Part shown: positions 9,062-21,445 of the stretch, one piece after another
Layout: each line of letters opens with the position of its first letter
How positions within the stretch are numbered: the stretch's first letter is position 1
From: Ligustrum vulgare
Taxonomy: Eukaryota; Streptophyta; Magnoliopsida; Lamiales; Oleaceae
Length of the DNA: 64,000 nucleotides
Assembly (NCBI GenBank): GCA_963555705.1
Contig: OY743169.1
Span: 4,712,014 to 4,776,013 of the forward strand
Reading direction: 5' to 3'
Notes under the pieces: generated by a model
What the model was told of the DNA's origin: nothing
What the model saw: the letters and a program-made list of their open reading frames with translations, nothing else
The model's database searches: none
Program-made: the position numbers and the translations under genes

Positions 9062-9715
9062 ATGGAAGCACCAAAACTTCGACAGATCAAAACTATTTGT
9101 GTATTTTGTGGATCAAAAGTGGGGAAAGGTTTCAGTTATCTAGAAGCGGTCGTAGATCTTGGAAAGAAACTGGGGGAAAAAGGTATCACTCTTGTATATG
9201 GGGGTGGTAGCAGTGGTCTAATGGGTTGTGTTTCCCAATCTGCTCTTGCAGAGAAATCAAAAGTAATCGGTGTCATACCTGTCCCTTTGGTAGATGTTGC
9301 AGGAAAAACACGAGGGCATGAAGTTCAAACCTTATCCATCCATGAACGCATAACTTGTATGCTATATGGTTCTGATGCCTTTATAGCCCTGCCCGGAGGT
9401 TTTGGTACCTTAGAAGAAATCTTTAACATTACCTCGTGGGCTCAACTAGATCTCCATACTAAGCCTATTGGGCTTCTGAATGTTAACAATTTCTTTGATG
9501 GCTTGTTAACCTTTCTTGATTATGCTGTGGAACAGGGATTCATCTCTCCATTTTCCAGAAGGCTCCTTATTTCTGCTCCTACTATTGATGAACTACTGGA
9601 TAAGCTGCAGTCATATATCTCAATACAAGATCCAGCAGGGGTTAAGATAGATTGGTCGCAAGGAAGGGGAATCAAGCGAAAATGGAGTCCGGTTAATGTA
9701 AACTTAACTTTATGA
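9062..9715 (+). CDS. LOG: LOG-type cytokinin phosphoribohydrolase, unit 2
   Basis: 217 residues, identical to the unit 1 enzyme except Ala30 to Val (GCC to GTC, base 9150), in the helix after the first strand and away from the nucleotide-binding motifs. No introns; TATA box at 8979-8987. Active-site segments VYGGGSSGLMG and PGGFGTLEE are unchanged, so activity should match unit 1 if either is active. Confidence 0.92.
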   Translation: MEAPKLRQIKTICVFCGSKVGKGFSYLEAVVDLGKKLGEKGITLVYGGGSSGLMGCVSQSALAEKSKVIGVIPVPLVDVAGKTRGHEVQTLSIHERITCMLYGSDAFIALPGGFGTLEEIFNITSWAQLDLHTKPIGLLNVNNFFDGLLTFLDYAVEQGFISPFSRRLLISAPTIDELLDKLQSYISIQDPAGVKIDWSQGRGIKRKWSPVNVNLTL

Positions 9716-9725
9716 ATCTTAGAAT

Positions 9726-10866
9726 AGGTGGGGGTAGAGTACGGAGTATTCTTACTCTCGAGACACCCCTCTAATTTCCTAGGATTTCCTTAATGTTTAA
9801 ATCTTGTGTGTACCTCAAAGGTTCCAGGTGGTAGATTACGGAGTATTCTTACTCTCGAAACACACCTCTTTGAAGGTTTCTTTATTTCCTCAAAAGGTCA
9901 GAGGTGGTAGGATACGGCTACTCCGGAAACACATCTCTCAATTTGAGGAATTTCCCATGTTGCTTTCTTTTGCTTTTGCGTGTTTCATGTATTTCTTTCC
10001 AGTGTGACTCTTGTGTGTTCTCCTTACGAGAAAATAATAATATCTCTGTTATCATCTACTAAATCTCGTTTGTGATGTAAATGAATTTGCATGTCTAACC
10101 TCAATTCTCTTAGTGATTGCATACCATACTATGCTCTTAATTCCAAACGATAAAATTCTAGGCAGAGTTTCCTTTGAAATTTGGACTTATTCAAACCGTA
10201 AGCATACTTCATAACTCACAATAATAAATAATTCCACATTTGATCACAACGATCTAAAAATTGACCACAATTTCATCAAACTTCAATATCATAAAAAATA
10301 TTCCAGAAAATCAATTCATAATTCCTCAACATAGAAATTTCAAATCATAGTCGTCAATATCACAATATCACTTCCTTCAATACCTTAATTGGCTCAAAAG
10401 ATTACTCATACTTATATTTATAAGTCATAAATCATATTCCCAAAATTTAATCACAAGGCCAAAGTTCATAATAAATTTCTCTTCAATATAGAGGCATAAT
10501 TCACTTACTCAACATAATATCCATTACTTAATTCCCAATAACCAAATCTTTAAATCTCTAACTTCATAATGCTTCTCATAAAAGTCTCATTAAAATCATA
10601 TCACTTATAATCTTAACATCTCATAAAACTTCATAAAATTGGCTCGCTATTTCTCATTAAATCTAAATGATAGATAATCTGAACATATTTCTAATCATTT
10701 CTGTTGACTTCTCATACTTAATGCCATGTCTAAAATCAATTATGCAAAGTCCATTTAAGGTTTATCATTTCTAAACTCGAGGACAACAATTATTTTGAAA
10801 ATCATTCTTAAGTCATATTATTCATATTATGCTCAACACCCGTTCTCTTTCTTTCTTTTCTTTCTG

Positions 10867-10901
<35 letters not shown>

Positions 10902-11995
10902 CAGAATTGAAACTTGAAGAGTGGTACCAATAATCATCCACAGTTTTTCCTTGCTTTTAAGCAAAGGTAGTGATAAAGGGATAAATTATTGAACCGAAAA
11001 TTGAAACTTGAAGAGGAAGTACTAATAACCATCCACAGTTTTTCCCTTGTTTTTACACAAAGGTAGTGATAAAGGGATAAATTATTGTACGAATTCATTA
11101 TCAATTTTGTTTGTTTAATATATTATTCCATATATTTTGGGCAAAAGTTACAACCCAACTTAATTTCTAATTGAGTCAATCTTACTAAGCTTAATATGCA
11201 CCAAAATTCATATAAATATCCTCTCTGTCTCATGATTCTACATTGAAAAGAATAAAAAAATTGAGTCTTCTATCAATTTATATCATACTTGACATGTATA
11301 TTATGTGTAACACATAAAGATTCATAACATATGAATATTTCATACTTAACATGCTTCAATATAATCATAAATGCCATGTAATTGCTATTATACATAACAT
11401 ACCTGGTTCGAGGAGTCAATACGTGGAGAGTGACATAGTAGAGTGATGAGTTAAAATATTTCATATAATCTTATTTTCCTTTAATCAACAATAATTTAAT
11501 GTGGTTGTATCCAAATCAACATTTTCTTGAATCATAATTCCTAATTAATCACAGTCTTCAAAACAAATCCAATATCGATATAGTAATTATCTCCCCATCA
11601 ATAATTAATAACTTAACCCAAATAAAATTTATCGTCAAATCTTATTTTTCCTTTAGTCCCCGAACTTCTAGAAATTTATCAAAGACATCAATATAAACAT
11701 CAAATCACTAACTAATTATATTCCATAAAATTTTCAGGACATTACAAACTCCATTGCTTAAAATGAATTTTGTCATTGAAATTCGCACATCAAATTTCAT
11801 CATGCTTTTCAAAATCATAACCATACTTGACATGTGAAAATTCAACTTTTTTTTTATAATGAATAGTGATTTCGTTCACTGTTCATCATGAATAGCACGT
11901 CGTTTTACTGTTCACGTGAATAGTGATTTTTTTTTTTTTTTTTTTTTAAAGAAATAAAATTTCAAAAATCTACAGAATCGTTTTTAAAACTCTTT
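9726..11995. other. Non-coding 3' half of internal region, unit 2
   Basis: Same content as 3043-5312: hairpin repeats, poly-T (about four bases shorter), 94-bp duplication, and GTGAATAGTGA motifs. The T-run after GTGAATAGTGA (11926-11947) is longer than in unit 1 by about four bases, which restores the 6683-bp spacing. Confidence 0.6.
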
Positions 11996-12007
11996 GCTCT
12001 GATACCA
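11996..12007 (-). other. Primer-binding site for initiator tRNA-Met, unit 2
   Basis: TGGTATCAGAGC on the minus strand, four bases inside LTR-3. Confidence 0.9.
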
Positions 12008-12011
12008 ACTT

Positions 12012-13934
12012 TGACGACCCGAATTCTCGACCATTCGAGTGCCACTAAAAGTGACTCATATCATATTATCGAGACTTAAATAGTAATGTAAAATTATTCA
12101 AAAGAATAATTAGAATCCCATAATTTAATTTGTGAATAAAAATAGAACATAATTTTCTTACATAAAGTTCAACATAATTATCTCATCAATCTTAACCACT
12201 TTTGCCACTTCCATGTTGACCGCCTCGAACCTTCAATTATCTGAAAATGGTAAATATCGTGGAGTGAGATTTATAAAATCCCAGTAAGTATACCAAGCAT
12301 AAATTTTCTTTTGAAAGCATATGGATCATTTTCATCATAACATAGGATAGGATCGAAATACTCATAAACATAGGGAGACACAAGAATTTTACCGAACTTA
12401 AATGGCAAGAATTCTTATGTGTAGCGCTACTAAACTCCGGTCCCCTTAGCATAATCATAAACATATCATATGGAACCCATAACAATCTTGTGAGATTGAT
12501 TTCATAGCAATGATCCAAACATTTTCATAAAAACATAAGATATACTTACTTGTCATAAAAACATACTTACTTTTCATAAAAACATAAGGTGTATTTACCT
12601 TTCATAAAAACATACTTACTTTTCATAAAAACATAAGATATACTTACTTGTCATAAAAACATACTTACTTTTCATAAAAACATAAGGTGTATTTACCTTT
12701 CATAAAAACATACTTACTTTTCATAAAAACATAAGATATACTTACTTGTCATAAAAACATACTTACTTTTCATAAAAACATAAGGTGTATTTACCTTTCA
12801 TAAAAACATACTTACTTTTCATAAAAACATAAGATATACTTACTTGTCATAAAAACATACTTACTTTTCATAAAAACATAAGGTGTATTTACCTTTCATA
12901 AAAACATACTTACTTTTCATAAAAACATAAGATATACTTACTTGTCATAAAAACATACTTACTTTTCATAAAAACATAAGGTGTATTTACCTTTCATAAA
13001 AACATACTTACTTTTCATAAAAACATAAGATATACTTACTTGTCATAAAAACATACTTACTTTTCATAAAAACATAAGGTGTATTTACCTTTCATAAAAA
13101 CATACTTACTTTTCATAAAAACATAAGATATACTTACCTTTTAAAAGATTAAAATGAAGTGTAGTAGTAAATTGACCAAAACTTTCTTGACCACCTTGAA
13201 TTTCTCTTACTTGTGGATTTTGTCAAGAGATTGGAAATAAGTGTATATGTGTAGAGTTGTGTGTAAAAGAGATGGGTTTAAATAGATGTATAAAGTTGGC
13301 ATATTGTAAACATAATCATTCAATTCTATTAATTTTAACACATCATTTTCTTAAAGTAAAGCACCATTCATATACTTTTCCATATTTATACAAATAATAT
13401 GCTCTTCATGATTATATATAATGGAGTCTTATCAATCATTCATATACTTTTCCATATTTATACAAATATTATGCTCTTCATGATTATATATAATGGAGTC
13501 TTATCAATCATTCATATACTTTTCCATATTTATACAAATATTATGCTCTTCATGATTATATATAATGGAGTATATAAATCATTCATATACTTTTCCATAT
13601 TTATACAAATATTATGCTCTTCATGATTACATATAATGGAACCTCTCATGCTTGCATATATTTTCTTAATTTAAATAATAAAAGTAATTTTTGTACAAAT
13701 AAATATTGGGATAACATTGAATTAAGTACTTAGACTTAATATACTTTAAATCAAGAGAATGGAGATATTTTTAGAAATTCGGAATTTAATTTAAAATCGA
13801 ACGATCTCGATTATTTCTTGACTTGGCTATACGAATACGTCGTGGCGTTAACTTAATAAAAATGGGTGAAATAGTAGCGACACGATTTTCTATTAAAATA
13901 ATTATTAATCGCGTAAAAATTCTTGGTCGCTACA
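12012..13934 (-). repeat. LTR-3, complete (1923 bp)
   Basis: Same boundaries (TG...CA) and length as LTR-2, with the 98-bp array at 12522-13145 (six units plus partial) and the 72-bp array at 13367-13641 (four units). Shared by units 2 and 3. Confidence 0.9.
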
Positions 13935-13936
13935 AA

Positions 13937-14169
13937 CTTACCCCCTTAAAATAATTTCGTCCTCGAAATTAAACTTACTTGATCTTATGATTTCTGAACA
14001 CTTAATCAGAATCTCTTCTTCTTCTTCTTATGTAGCATCATCGCTACCATATTTAACCCAACCATATTTAACCCACTGGACTTTGACTAAATGCATCAAT
14101 TTGTTTTCTTAAGACATGAACTTTTCTATCAATAATAGACATATGTCTACTCATAAATTCTTCTGAATC
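13937..14169 (-). pseudogene. Polypurine tract and chromodomain pol remnant, unit 3
   Basis: Same structure and lesions as units 1 and 2; polypurine tract at 13937-13947. The shared lesions show pol was already dead before amplification. Confidence 0.82.
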
Positions 14170-14855
14170 AAAATGAAAATTCCCAATCGTATGTGATATT
14201 TCATCATATCTTGTAGTACTCATGTAACCTGTCACTTATCATCGTATCATGTAACCTCAAATATTCGTATTAATATCTCTAAAATCTTTACTAACATATC
14301 ATACCATAATAATTTGTCATTTCTTCTTATCACCAAATATCCCAAAATAATTAAAACGATTACCTGAATATTTTCTATGTAATATACCCAAACATGTTAT
14401 TCACATATCAACATAATCATCAGTTTATCTTTCCAATATTTGTAACCCAAAATTTCTGCAAAATTCAATAAACAAATATCTCCCAAATAATTAAAATTCT
14501 TAACTCAAATATCATAACATTTCCCGTAAGGTATTCCTTTCACTTGCACAAACTTATTAATCCTGATTCAATACAGTCCTTATTTCACTTTCACGTATCC
14601 CCGTATTATTTCTATACCTTGATTATTATATCAAAATATCAGTACCCAAAATCCAAGAAAATATTCCATATCTCAAATCCCGTCATCATCAAATCTTCCT
14701 TTTATCAAGAAAGTAAACGGCGCATAACTCTTGTTCCCTCTTTTCCATTATTCTATTCCGCGCTTTCTTGCTGGAATCAATATCACGCGGATTCCCTCCG
14801 ATCCTTAATGCTTTTAAATAGTTCATGCTGGGAAGAGGTTAGATCCATCAAAAAC

Positions 14856-15407
14856 ATGGATATCATTCTTACAAACATTCGCAAGTATTATTCCAGTCTT
14901 CCAATGAATGATCTGAGGAAAATTTATCGAATAAGACTCGAAAGATTGAGGTTGCTGATGGCTCATGGTGTTTCAGAAGATGTTCGCTGGTTGATCGAAG
15001 CAAAGGTTCGACTATCTGGTGAATTACCTATGACATTTCCAAAGCACATGCCTGGTTTAGGCAAAAGCACCTTCGCAAAGAAACGAAGAGCAAAAAGGCT
15101 GAATGGTTGCTACAAATGTGCTCGTTGGAACTGTGATACTCGTTGCAAAACAGTAGGATATTCTTCTACTAATCGGGATGATAAAATCAAATTCATAAAG
15201 GGTGGACTGAGTAAGGAGTCTTTGGATGATATTCGACTGACTCTTGAGACGCACCCAAGTGGTTATGTGCAACGTGAACTTCTCTCCTTATACGCTCAGT
15301 TTAACGAGGACAAAAATCGTTATAGTCTCCAAAATATAATAGCAAAAGATCCTGTTTGCCAGTCTGTTTTACAAAATGAGGCTTCTGGCAGTTCATCAAT
15401 GATATAA
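14856..15407 (+). CDS. Viral-NABP-like zinc-finger protein, unit 3
   Basis: 183 residues, identical to the unit 1 protein; it also has C at the silent Thr codon where unit 2 has A. Confidence 0.72.
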   Translation: MDIILTNIRKYYSSLPMNDLRKIYRIRLERLRLLMAHGVSEDVRWLIEAKVRLSGELPMTFPKHMPGLGKSTFAKKRRAKRLNGCYKCARWNCDTRCKTVGYSSTNRDDKIKFIKGGLSKESLDDIRLTLETHPSGYVQRELLSLYAQFNEDKNRYSLQNIIAKDPVCQSVLQNEASGSSSMI

Positions 15408-15744
15408 GGTAAATCTCTTGATACACATTTAAAATATTTTGCTGTTTTCTTTCACGCGTTTTGAAAATAAAATATATTTTCCTTTCTCGAGTTTTGATAA
15501 AGCTGGAAATAAATATATTTTCCTTTCTCGAGGTTTGATAAAGCTGGAAATAAATCACCGAAAGGTGATATCTTTGGTAAAACAGTCAAAAGTTGGCCGA
15601 TTTTGTCAAAAGTAAATCTTTACTTTTTCAGAATCAATCAAAAACAGTAAGTTTTTCCGGCTTTAAATAGCCAAACATATTTCATAGTTCAGGCATCCCA
15701 AAATCACATCTTCTTCGTAAGTTTTCTCTTCTATACTATCAAAG

Positions 15745-16398
15745 ATGGAAGCACCAAAACTTCGACAGATCAAAACTATTTGTGTATTTTGTGGATCAAA
15801 AGTGGGGAAAGGTTTCAGTTATCTAGAAGCGGCCGTAGATCTTGGAAAGAAACTGGGGGAAAAAGGTATCACTCTTGTATATGGGGGTGGTAGCAGTGGT
15901 CTAATGGGTTGTGTTTCCCAATCTGCTCTTGCAGAGAAATCAAAAGTAATCGGTGTCATACCTGTCCCTTTGGTAGATGTTGCAGGAAAAACACGAGGGC
16001 ATGAAGTTCAAACCTTATCCATCCATGAACGCATAACTTGTATGCTATATGGTTCTGATGCCTTTATAGCCCTGCCCGGAGGTTTTGGTACCTTAGAAGA
16101 AATCTTTAACATTACCTCGTGGGCTCAACTAGATCTCCATACTAAGCCTATTGGGCTTCTGAATGTTAACAATTTCTTTGATGGCTTGTTAACCTTTCTT
16201 GATTATGCTGTGGAACAGGGATTCATCTCTCCATTTTCCAGAAGGCTCCTTATTTCTGCTCCTACTATTGATGAACTACTGGATAAGCTGCAGTCATATA
16301 TCTCAATACAAGATCCAGCAGGGGTTAAGATAGATTGGTCGCAAGGAAGGGGAATCAAGCGAAAATGGAGTCCGGTTAATGTAAACTTAACTTTATGA
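15745..16398 (+). CDS. LOG: LOG-type cytokinin phosphoribohydrolase, unit 3
   Basis: 217 residues, identical to unit 1 (Ala30 retained). Intronless, TATA box at 15662-15670, antisense in the retroelement. Third intact copy in the window, so if the promoter works, dosage would rise with array length. Confidence 0.93.
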   Translation: MEAPKLRQIKTICVFCGSKVGKGFSYLEAAVDLGKKLGEKGITLVYGGGSSGLMGCVSQSALAEKSKVIGVIPVPLVDVAGKTRGHEVQTLSIHERITCMLYGSDAFIALPGGFGTLEEIFNITSWAQLDLHTKPIGLLNVNNFFDGLLTFLDYAVEQGFISPFSRRLLISAPTIDELLDKLQSYISIQDPAGVKIDWSQGRGIKRKWSPVNVNLTL

Positions 16399-16408
16399 AT
16401 CTTAGAAT

Positions 16409-17541
16409 AGGTGGGGGTAGAGTACGGAGTATTCTTACTCTCGAGACACCCCTCTAATTTCCTAGGATTTCCTTAATGTTTAAATCTTGTGTGTACCTCA
16501 AAGGTTCCAGGTGGTAGATTACGGAGTATTCTTACTCTCGAAACACACCTCTTTGAAGGTTTCTTTATTTCCTCAAAAGGTCAGAGGTGGTAGGATACGG
16601 CTACTCCGGAAACACATCTCTCAATTTGAGGAATTTCCCATGTTGCTTTCTTTTGCTTTTGCGTGTTTCATGTATTTCTTTCCAGTGTGACTCTTGTGTG
16701 TTCTCCTTACGAGAAAATAATAATATCTCTGTTATCATCTACTAAATCTCGTTTGTGATGTAAATGAATTTGCATGTCTAACCTCAATTCTCTTAGTGAT
16801 TGCATACCATACTATGCTCTTAATTCCAAACGATAAAATTCTAGGCAGAGTTTCCTTTGAAATTTGGACTTATTCAAACCGTAAGCATACTTCATAACTC
16901 ACAATAATAAATAATTCCACATTTGATCACAACGATCTAAAAATTGACCACAATTTCATCAAACTTCAATATCATAAAAAATATTCCAGAAAATCAATTC
17001 ATAATTCCTCAACATAGAAATTTCAAATCATAGTCGTCAATATCACAATATCACTTCCTTCAATACCTTAATTGGCTCAAAAGATTACTCATACTTATAT
17101 TTATAAGTCATAAATCATATTCCCAAAATTTAATCACAAGGCCAAAGTTCATAATAAATTTCTCTTCAATATAGAGGCATAATTCACTTACTCAACATAA
17201 TATCCATTACTTAATTCCCAATAACCAAATCTTTAAATCTCTAACTTCATAATGCTTCTCATAAAAGTCTCATTAAAATCATATCACTTATAATCTTAAC
17301 ATCTCATAAAACTTCATAAAATTGGCTCGCTATTTCTCATTAAATCTAAATGATAGATAATCTGAACATATTTCTAATCATTTCTGTTGACTTCTCATAC
17401 TTAATGCCATGTCTAAAATCAATTATGCAAAGTCCATTTAAGGTTTATCATTTCTAAACTCGAGGACAACAATTATTTTGAAAATCATTCTTAAGTCATA
17501 TTATTCATATTATGCTCAACACCCGTTCTCTTTCTTTCTTT

Positions 17542-17583
<42 letters not shown>

Positions 17584-18679
17584 CAGAATTGAAACTTGAA
17601 GAGTGGTACCAATAATCATCCACAGTTTTTCCTTGCTTTTAAGCAAAGGTAGTGATAAAGGGATAAATTATTGAACCGAAAATTGAAACTTGAAGAGGAA
17701 GTACTAATAACCATCCACAGTTTTTCCCTTGTTTTTACACAAAGGTAGTGATAAAGGGATAAATTATTGTACGAATTCATTATCAATTTTGTTTGTTTAA
17801 TATATTATTCCATATATTTTGGGCAAAAGTTACAACCCAACTTAATTTCTAATTGAGTCAATCTTACTAAGCTTAATATGCACCAAAATTCATATAAATA
17901 TCCTCTCTGTCTCATGATTCTACATTGAAAAGAATAAAAAAATTGAGTCTTCTATCAATTTATATCATACTTGACATGTATATTATGTGTAACACATAAA
18001 GATTCATAACATATGAATATTTCATACTTAACATGCTTCAATATAATCATAAATGCCATGTAATTGCTATTATACATAACATACCTGGTTCGAGGAGTCA
18101 ATACGTGGAGAGTGACATAGTAGAGTGATGAGTTAAAATATTTCATATAATCTTATTTTCCTTTAATCAACAATAATTTAATGTGGTTGTATCCAAATCA
18201 ACATTTTCTTGAATCATAATTCCTAATTAATCACAGTCTTCAAAACAAATCCAATATCGATATAGTAATTATCTCCCCATCAATAATTAATAACTTAACC
18301 CAAATAAAATTTATCGTCAAATCTTATTTTTCCTTTAGTCCCCGAACTTCTAGAAATTTATCAAAGACATCAATATAAACATCAAATCACTAACTAATTA
18401 TATTCCATAAAATTTTCAGGACATTACAAACTCCATTGCTTAAAATGAATTTTGTCATTGAAATTCGCACATCAAATTTCATCATGCTTTTCAAAATCAT
18501 AACCATACTTGACATGTGAAAATTCAACTTTTTTTTTATAATGAATAGTGATTTCGTTCACTGTTCATCATGAATAGCACGTCGTTTTACTGTTCACGTG
18601 AATAGTGATTTTTTTTTTTTTTTTTTTTTTTAAAGAAATAAAATTTCAAAAATCTACAGAATCGTTTTTAAAACTCTTT
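16409..18679. other. Non-coding 3' half of internal region, unit 3
   Basis: As units 1 and 2, but the CTTTCTTTTC-poly-T junction has lost the CTGAATT interruption (about 17545-17583) and the second T-run (18610-18631) is longer. These are the main differences seen between internal regions. Confidence 0.6.
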
Positions 18680-18691
18680 GCTCTGATACCA
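18680..18691 (-). other. Primer-binding site for initiator tRNA-Met, unit 3
   Basis: TGGTATCAGAGC on the minus strand, four bases inside LTR-4, the outermost LTR, which is thus the 5' LTR of the array. Confidence 0.9.
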
Positions 18692-19205
18692 ACTTTGACG
18701 ACCCGAATTCTCGACCATTCGAGTGCCACTAAAAGTGACTCATATCATATTATCGAGACTTAAATAGTAATGTAAAATTATTCAAAAGAATAATTAGAAT
18801 CCCATAATTTAATTTGTGAATAAAAATAGAACATAATTTTCTTACATAAAGTTCAACATAATTATCTCATCAATCTTAACCACTTTTGCCACTTCCATGT
18901 TGACCGCCTCGAACCTTCAATTATCTGAAAATGGTAAATATCGTGGAGTGAGATTTATAAAATCCCAGTAAGTATACCAAGCATAAATTTTCTTTTGAAA
19001 GCATATGGATCATTTTCATCATAACATAGGATAGGATCGAAATACTCATAAACATAGGGAGACACAAGAATTTTACCGAACTTAAATGGCAAGAATTCTT
19101 ATGTGTAGCGCTACTAAACTCCGGTCCCCTTAGCATAATCATAAACATATCATATGGAACCCATAACAATCTTGTGAGATTGATTTCATAGCAATGATCC
19201 AAATA

Positions 19206-19924
19206 TTTTCATAAAAACATAAGATATACTTACTTGTCATAAAAACATACTTACTTTTCATAAAAACATAAGGTGTATTTACCTTTCATAAAAACATACT
19301 TACTTTTCATAAAAACATAAGATATACTTACTTGTCATAAAAACATACTTACTTTTCATAAAAACATAAGGTGTATTTACCTTTCATAAAAACATACTTA
19401 CTTTTCATAAAAACATAAGATATACTTACTTGTCATAAAAACATACTTACTTTTCATAAAAACATAAGGTGTATTTACCTTTCATAAAAACATACTTACT
19501 TTTCATAAAAACATAAGATATACTTACTTGTCATAAAAACATACTTACTTTTCATAAAAACATAAGGTGTATTTACCTTTCATAAAAACATACTTACTTT
19601 TCATAAAAACATAAGATATACTTACTTGTCATAAAAACATACTTACTTTTCATAAAAACATAAGGTGTATTTACCTTTCATAAAAACATACTTACTTTTC
19701 ATAAAAACATAAGATATACTTACTTGTCATAAAAACATACTTACTTTTCATAAAAACATAAGGTGTATTTACCTTTCATAAAAACATACTTACTTTTCAT
19801 AAAAACATAAGATATACTTACTTGTCATAAAAACATACTTACTTTTCATAAAAACATAAGGTGTATTTACCTTTCATAAAAACATACTTACTTTTCATAA
19901 AAACATAAGATATACTTACCTTTT
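19206..19924. repeat. 98-bp minisatellite in LTR-4
   Basis: Seven full 98-bp units plus a partial one (AGATAT at 19222 through 19908), one more than in the inner LTRs. Confidence 0.95.
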
Positions 19925-20148
19925 AAAAGATTAAAATGAAGTGTAGTAGTAAATTGACCAAAACTTTCTTGACCACCTTGAATTTCTCTTACTTGTGGAT
20001 TTTGTCAAGAGATTGGAAATAAGTGTATATGTGTAGAGTTGTGTGTAAAAGAGATGGGTTTAAATAGATGTATAAAGTTGGCATATTGTAAACATAATCA
20101 TTCAATTCTATTAATTTTAACACATCATTTTCTTAAAGTAAAGCACCA

Positions 20149-20494
20149 TTCATATACTTTTCCATATTTATACAAATAATATGCTCTTCATGATTATATA
20201 TAATGGAGTCTTATCAATCATTCATATACTTTTCCATATTTATACAAATATTATGCTCTTCATGATTATATATAATGGAGTCTTATCAATCATTCATATA
20301 CTTTTCCATATTTATACAAATATTATGCTCTTCATGATTATATATAATGGAGTCTTATCAATCATTCATATACTTTTCCATATTTATACAAATATTATGC
20401 TCTTCATGATTATATATAATGGAGTATATAAATCATTCATATACTTTTCCATATTTATACAAATATTATGCTCTTCATGATTACATATAATGGA
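20149..20494. repeat. 72-bp minisatellite in LTR-4
   Basis: Five units, one more than in the other three LTRs. A 99-codon open frame through it is a by-product of the period. Confidence 0.95.
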
Positions 20495-20853
20495 ACCTCT
20501 CATGCTTGCATATATTTTCTTAATTTAAATAATAAAAGTAATTTTTGTACAAATAAATATTGGGATAACATTGAATTAAGTACTTAGACTTAATATACTT
20601 TAAATCAAGAGAATGGAGATATTTTTAGAAATTCGGAATTTAATTTAAAATCGAACGATCTCGATTATTTCTTGACTTGGCTATACGAATACGTCGTGGC
20701 GTTAACTTAATAAAAATGGGTGAAATAGTAGCGACACGATTTTCTATTAAAATAATTATTAATCGCGTAAAAATTCTTGGTCGCTACACATATTATCAAA
20801 TAAAAAATATAGTATAAATAATATTTTGTTACAATATATTAACGAATTCGAAT

Positions 20854-20857
20854 TCGA

Positions 20858-20900
<43 letters not shown>
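20854..20900. repeat. (ATT)n microsatellite
   Basis: About 14 uninterrupted ATT units, 65 bp from the end of the LTR array. Confidence 0.95.
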
Positions 20901-20902
<2 letters not shown>

Positions 20903-20904
20903 CA

Positions 20905-21445
20905 TGTTTTTCATTGTCAATGGTCAAAATATTGAATTTTATCTTTTATATTCATGGTTTCTATTATTAACTTTTTCATCTATTGTTTGAATATTCAGAG
21001 TACATGAATACTGGAGATCCTACATTTAAATATTCATTTTGCAAGGCAAATTTTTGGTTCGAGGAGATGGTGAATAATCGTTATAAAACTTGACGATCAT
21101 ATTATATAAGGTCAAATTCTATCTGACAGTAATGCATGACACAAGTTTTTTATTCCAATGATATCGTTGCGTCATTCGAATTTGAGGATACTTATTAGAT
21201 TTTAAAAATAATAATTTTCATTGATGGTGTCATATGCCATGACTATCAATAAGAGCCAGACACAATTATTTTCACATGTATAACTTCTCCCTAAAAAGTT
21301 GATGTTTATACATGAAACTAATAAATGATGAACTTATCTCTTATTTGTGAATGTTATTTATTTTGTTTAATGATTCATTTAATTCGAATATGATTATTTT
21401 TATATAGACGTTTCTTCCCGTGCATCGCACGGGATGATTCATTAG
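20905..21445 (+). mobile_element. Short Helitron derivative (N-terminal finger joined to helicase tail)
   Basis: Translation of 20998-21085 gives EYMNTGDPTFK...FCKANFWFEE, the N-terminal CxxC-FWxEE motif of plant Helitron RepHel proteins (first Cys replaced by Tyr). Directly after it, 21085-21300 matches the extreme C-terminus of the helicase (FFIP, then VSYAMTINKSQ), so almost the whole protein is deleted. The 3' end has the hairpin CCCGTGCATCGCACGGG (21417-21433) and ends at ATTAG (21445) followed by T. It is homologous, in the opposite orientation, to 29199-31385. The 5' end was not located. Confidence 0.75.

Larger units (their letters stand above)
1..20788 (-). mobile_element. Tandem array of chromovirus-derived LTR retroelements carrying LOG and a viral-NABP-like gene
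   Basis: The sequence repeats with a period of 6683 bp (1, 6684, 13367; the last unit is 6782-6783 bp). Each period is one LTR plus one internal region: LTR-1 (partial) 1-568, internal 569-5328, LTR-2 5329-7251, internal 7252-12011, LTR-3 12012-13934, internal 13935-18695, LTR-4 18696-20788. Similarity stops exactly at the CA that ends LTR-4 (20788), so this is the true outer edge. The LTRs read TG...CA on both ends. A primer-binding site complementary to initiator tRNA-Met and a polypurine tract set the element on the minus strand. The pol remnant ends in a chromodomain. Gag, protease, RT and integrase core are missing, so movement would need enzymes in trans. Shared LTRs between units fit unequal homologous recombination between LTRs. 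The left edge is outside the window. Confidence 0.9.
18696..20788 (-). repeat. LTR-4, outer 5' LTR of the array (2093 bp)
   Basis: TG at 18696 to CA at 20788. It is 170 bp longer than LTR-2 and LTR-3, exactly one extra 98-bp unit (array 19206-19924, seven units plus partial) and one extra 72-bp unit (array 20149-20494, five units). Flanking DNA starts with CATAT, the candidate 5-bp target duplication to look for at the far left of the array. Confidence 0.9.

Noticed and set aside
1..20788. Array as pure assembly duplication
   Set aside because: Units differ at scattered bases, homopolymers and minisatellite numbers (for example base 8388, base 9150, LTR-4 extra units), which an artificial copy would not show. 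Exact copy number still needs long-read support.
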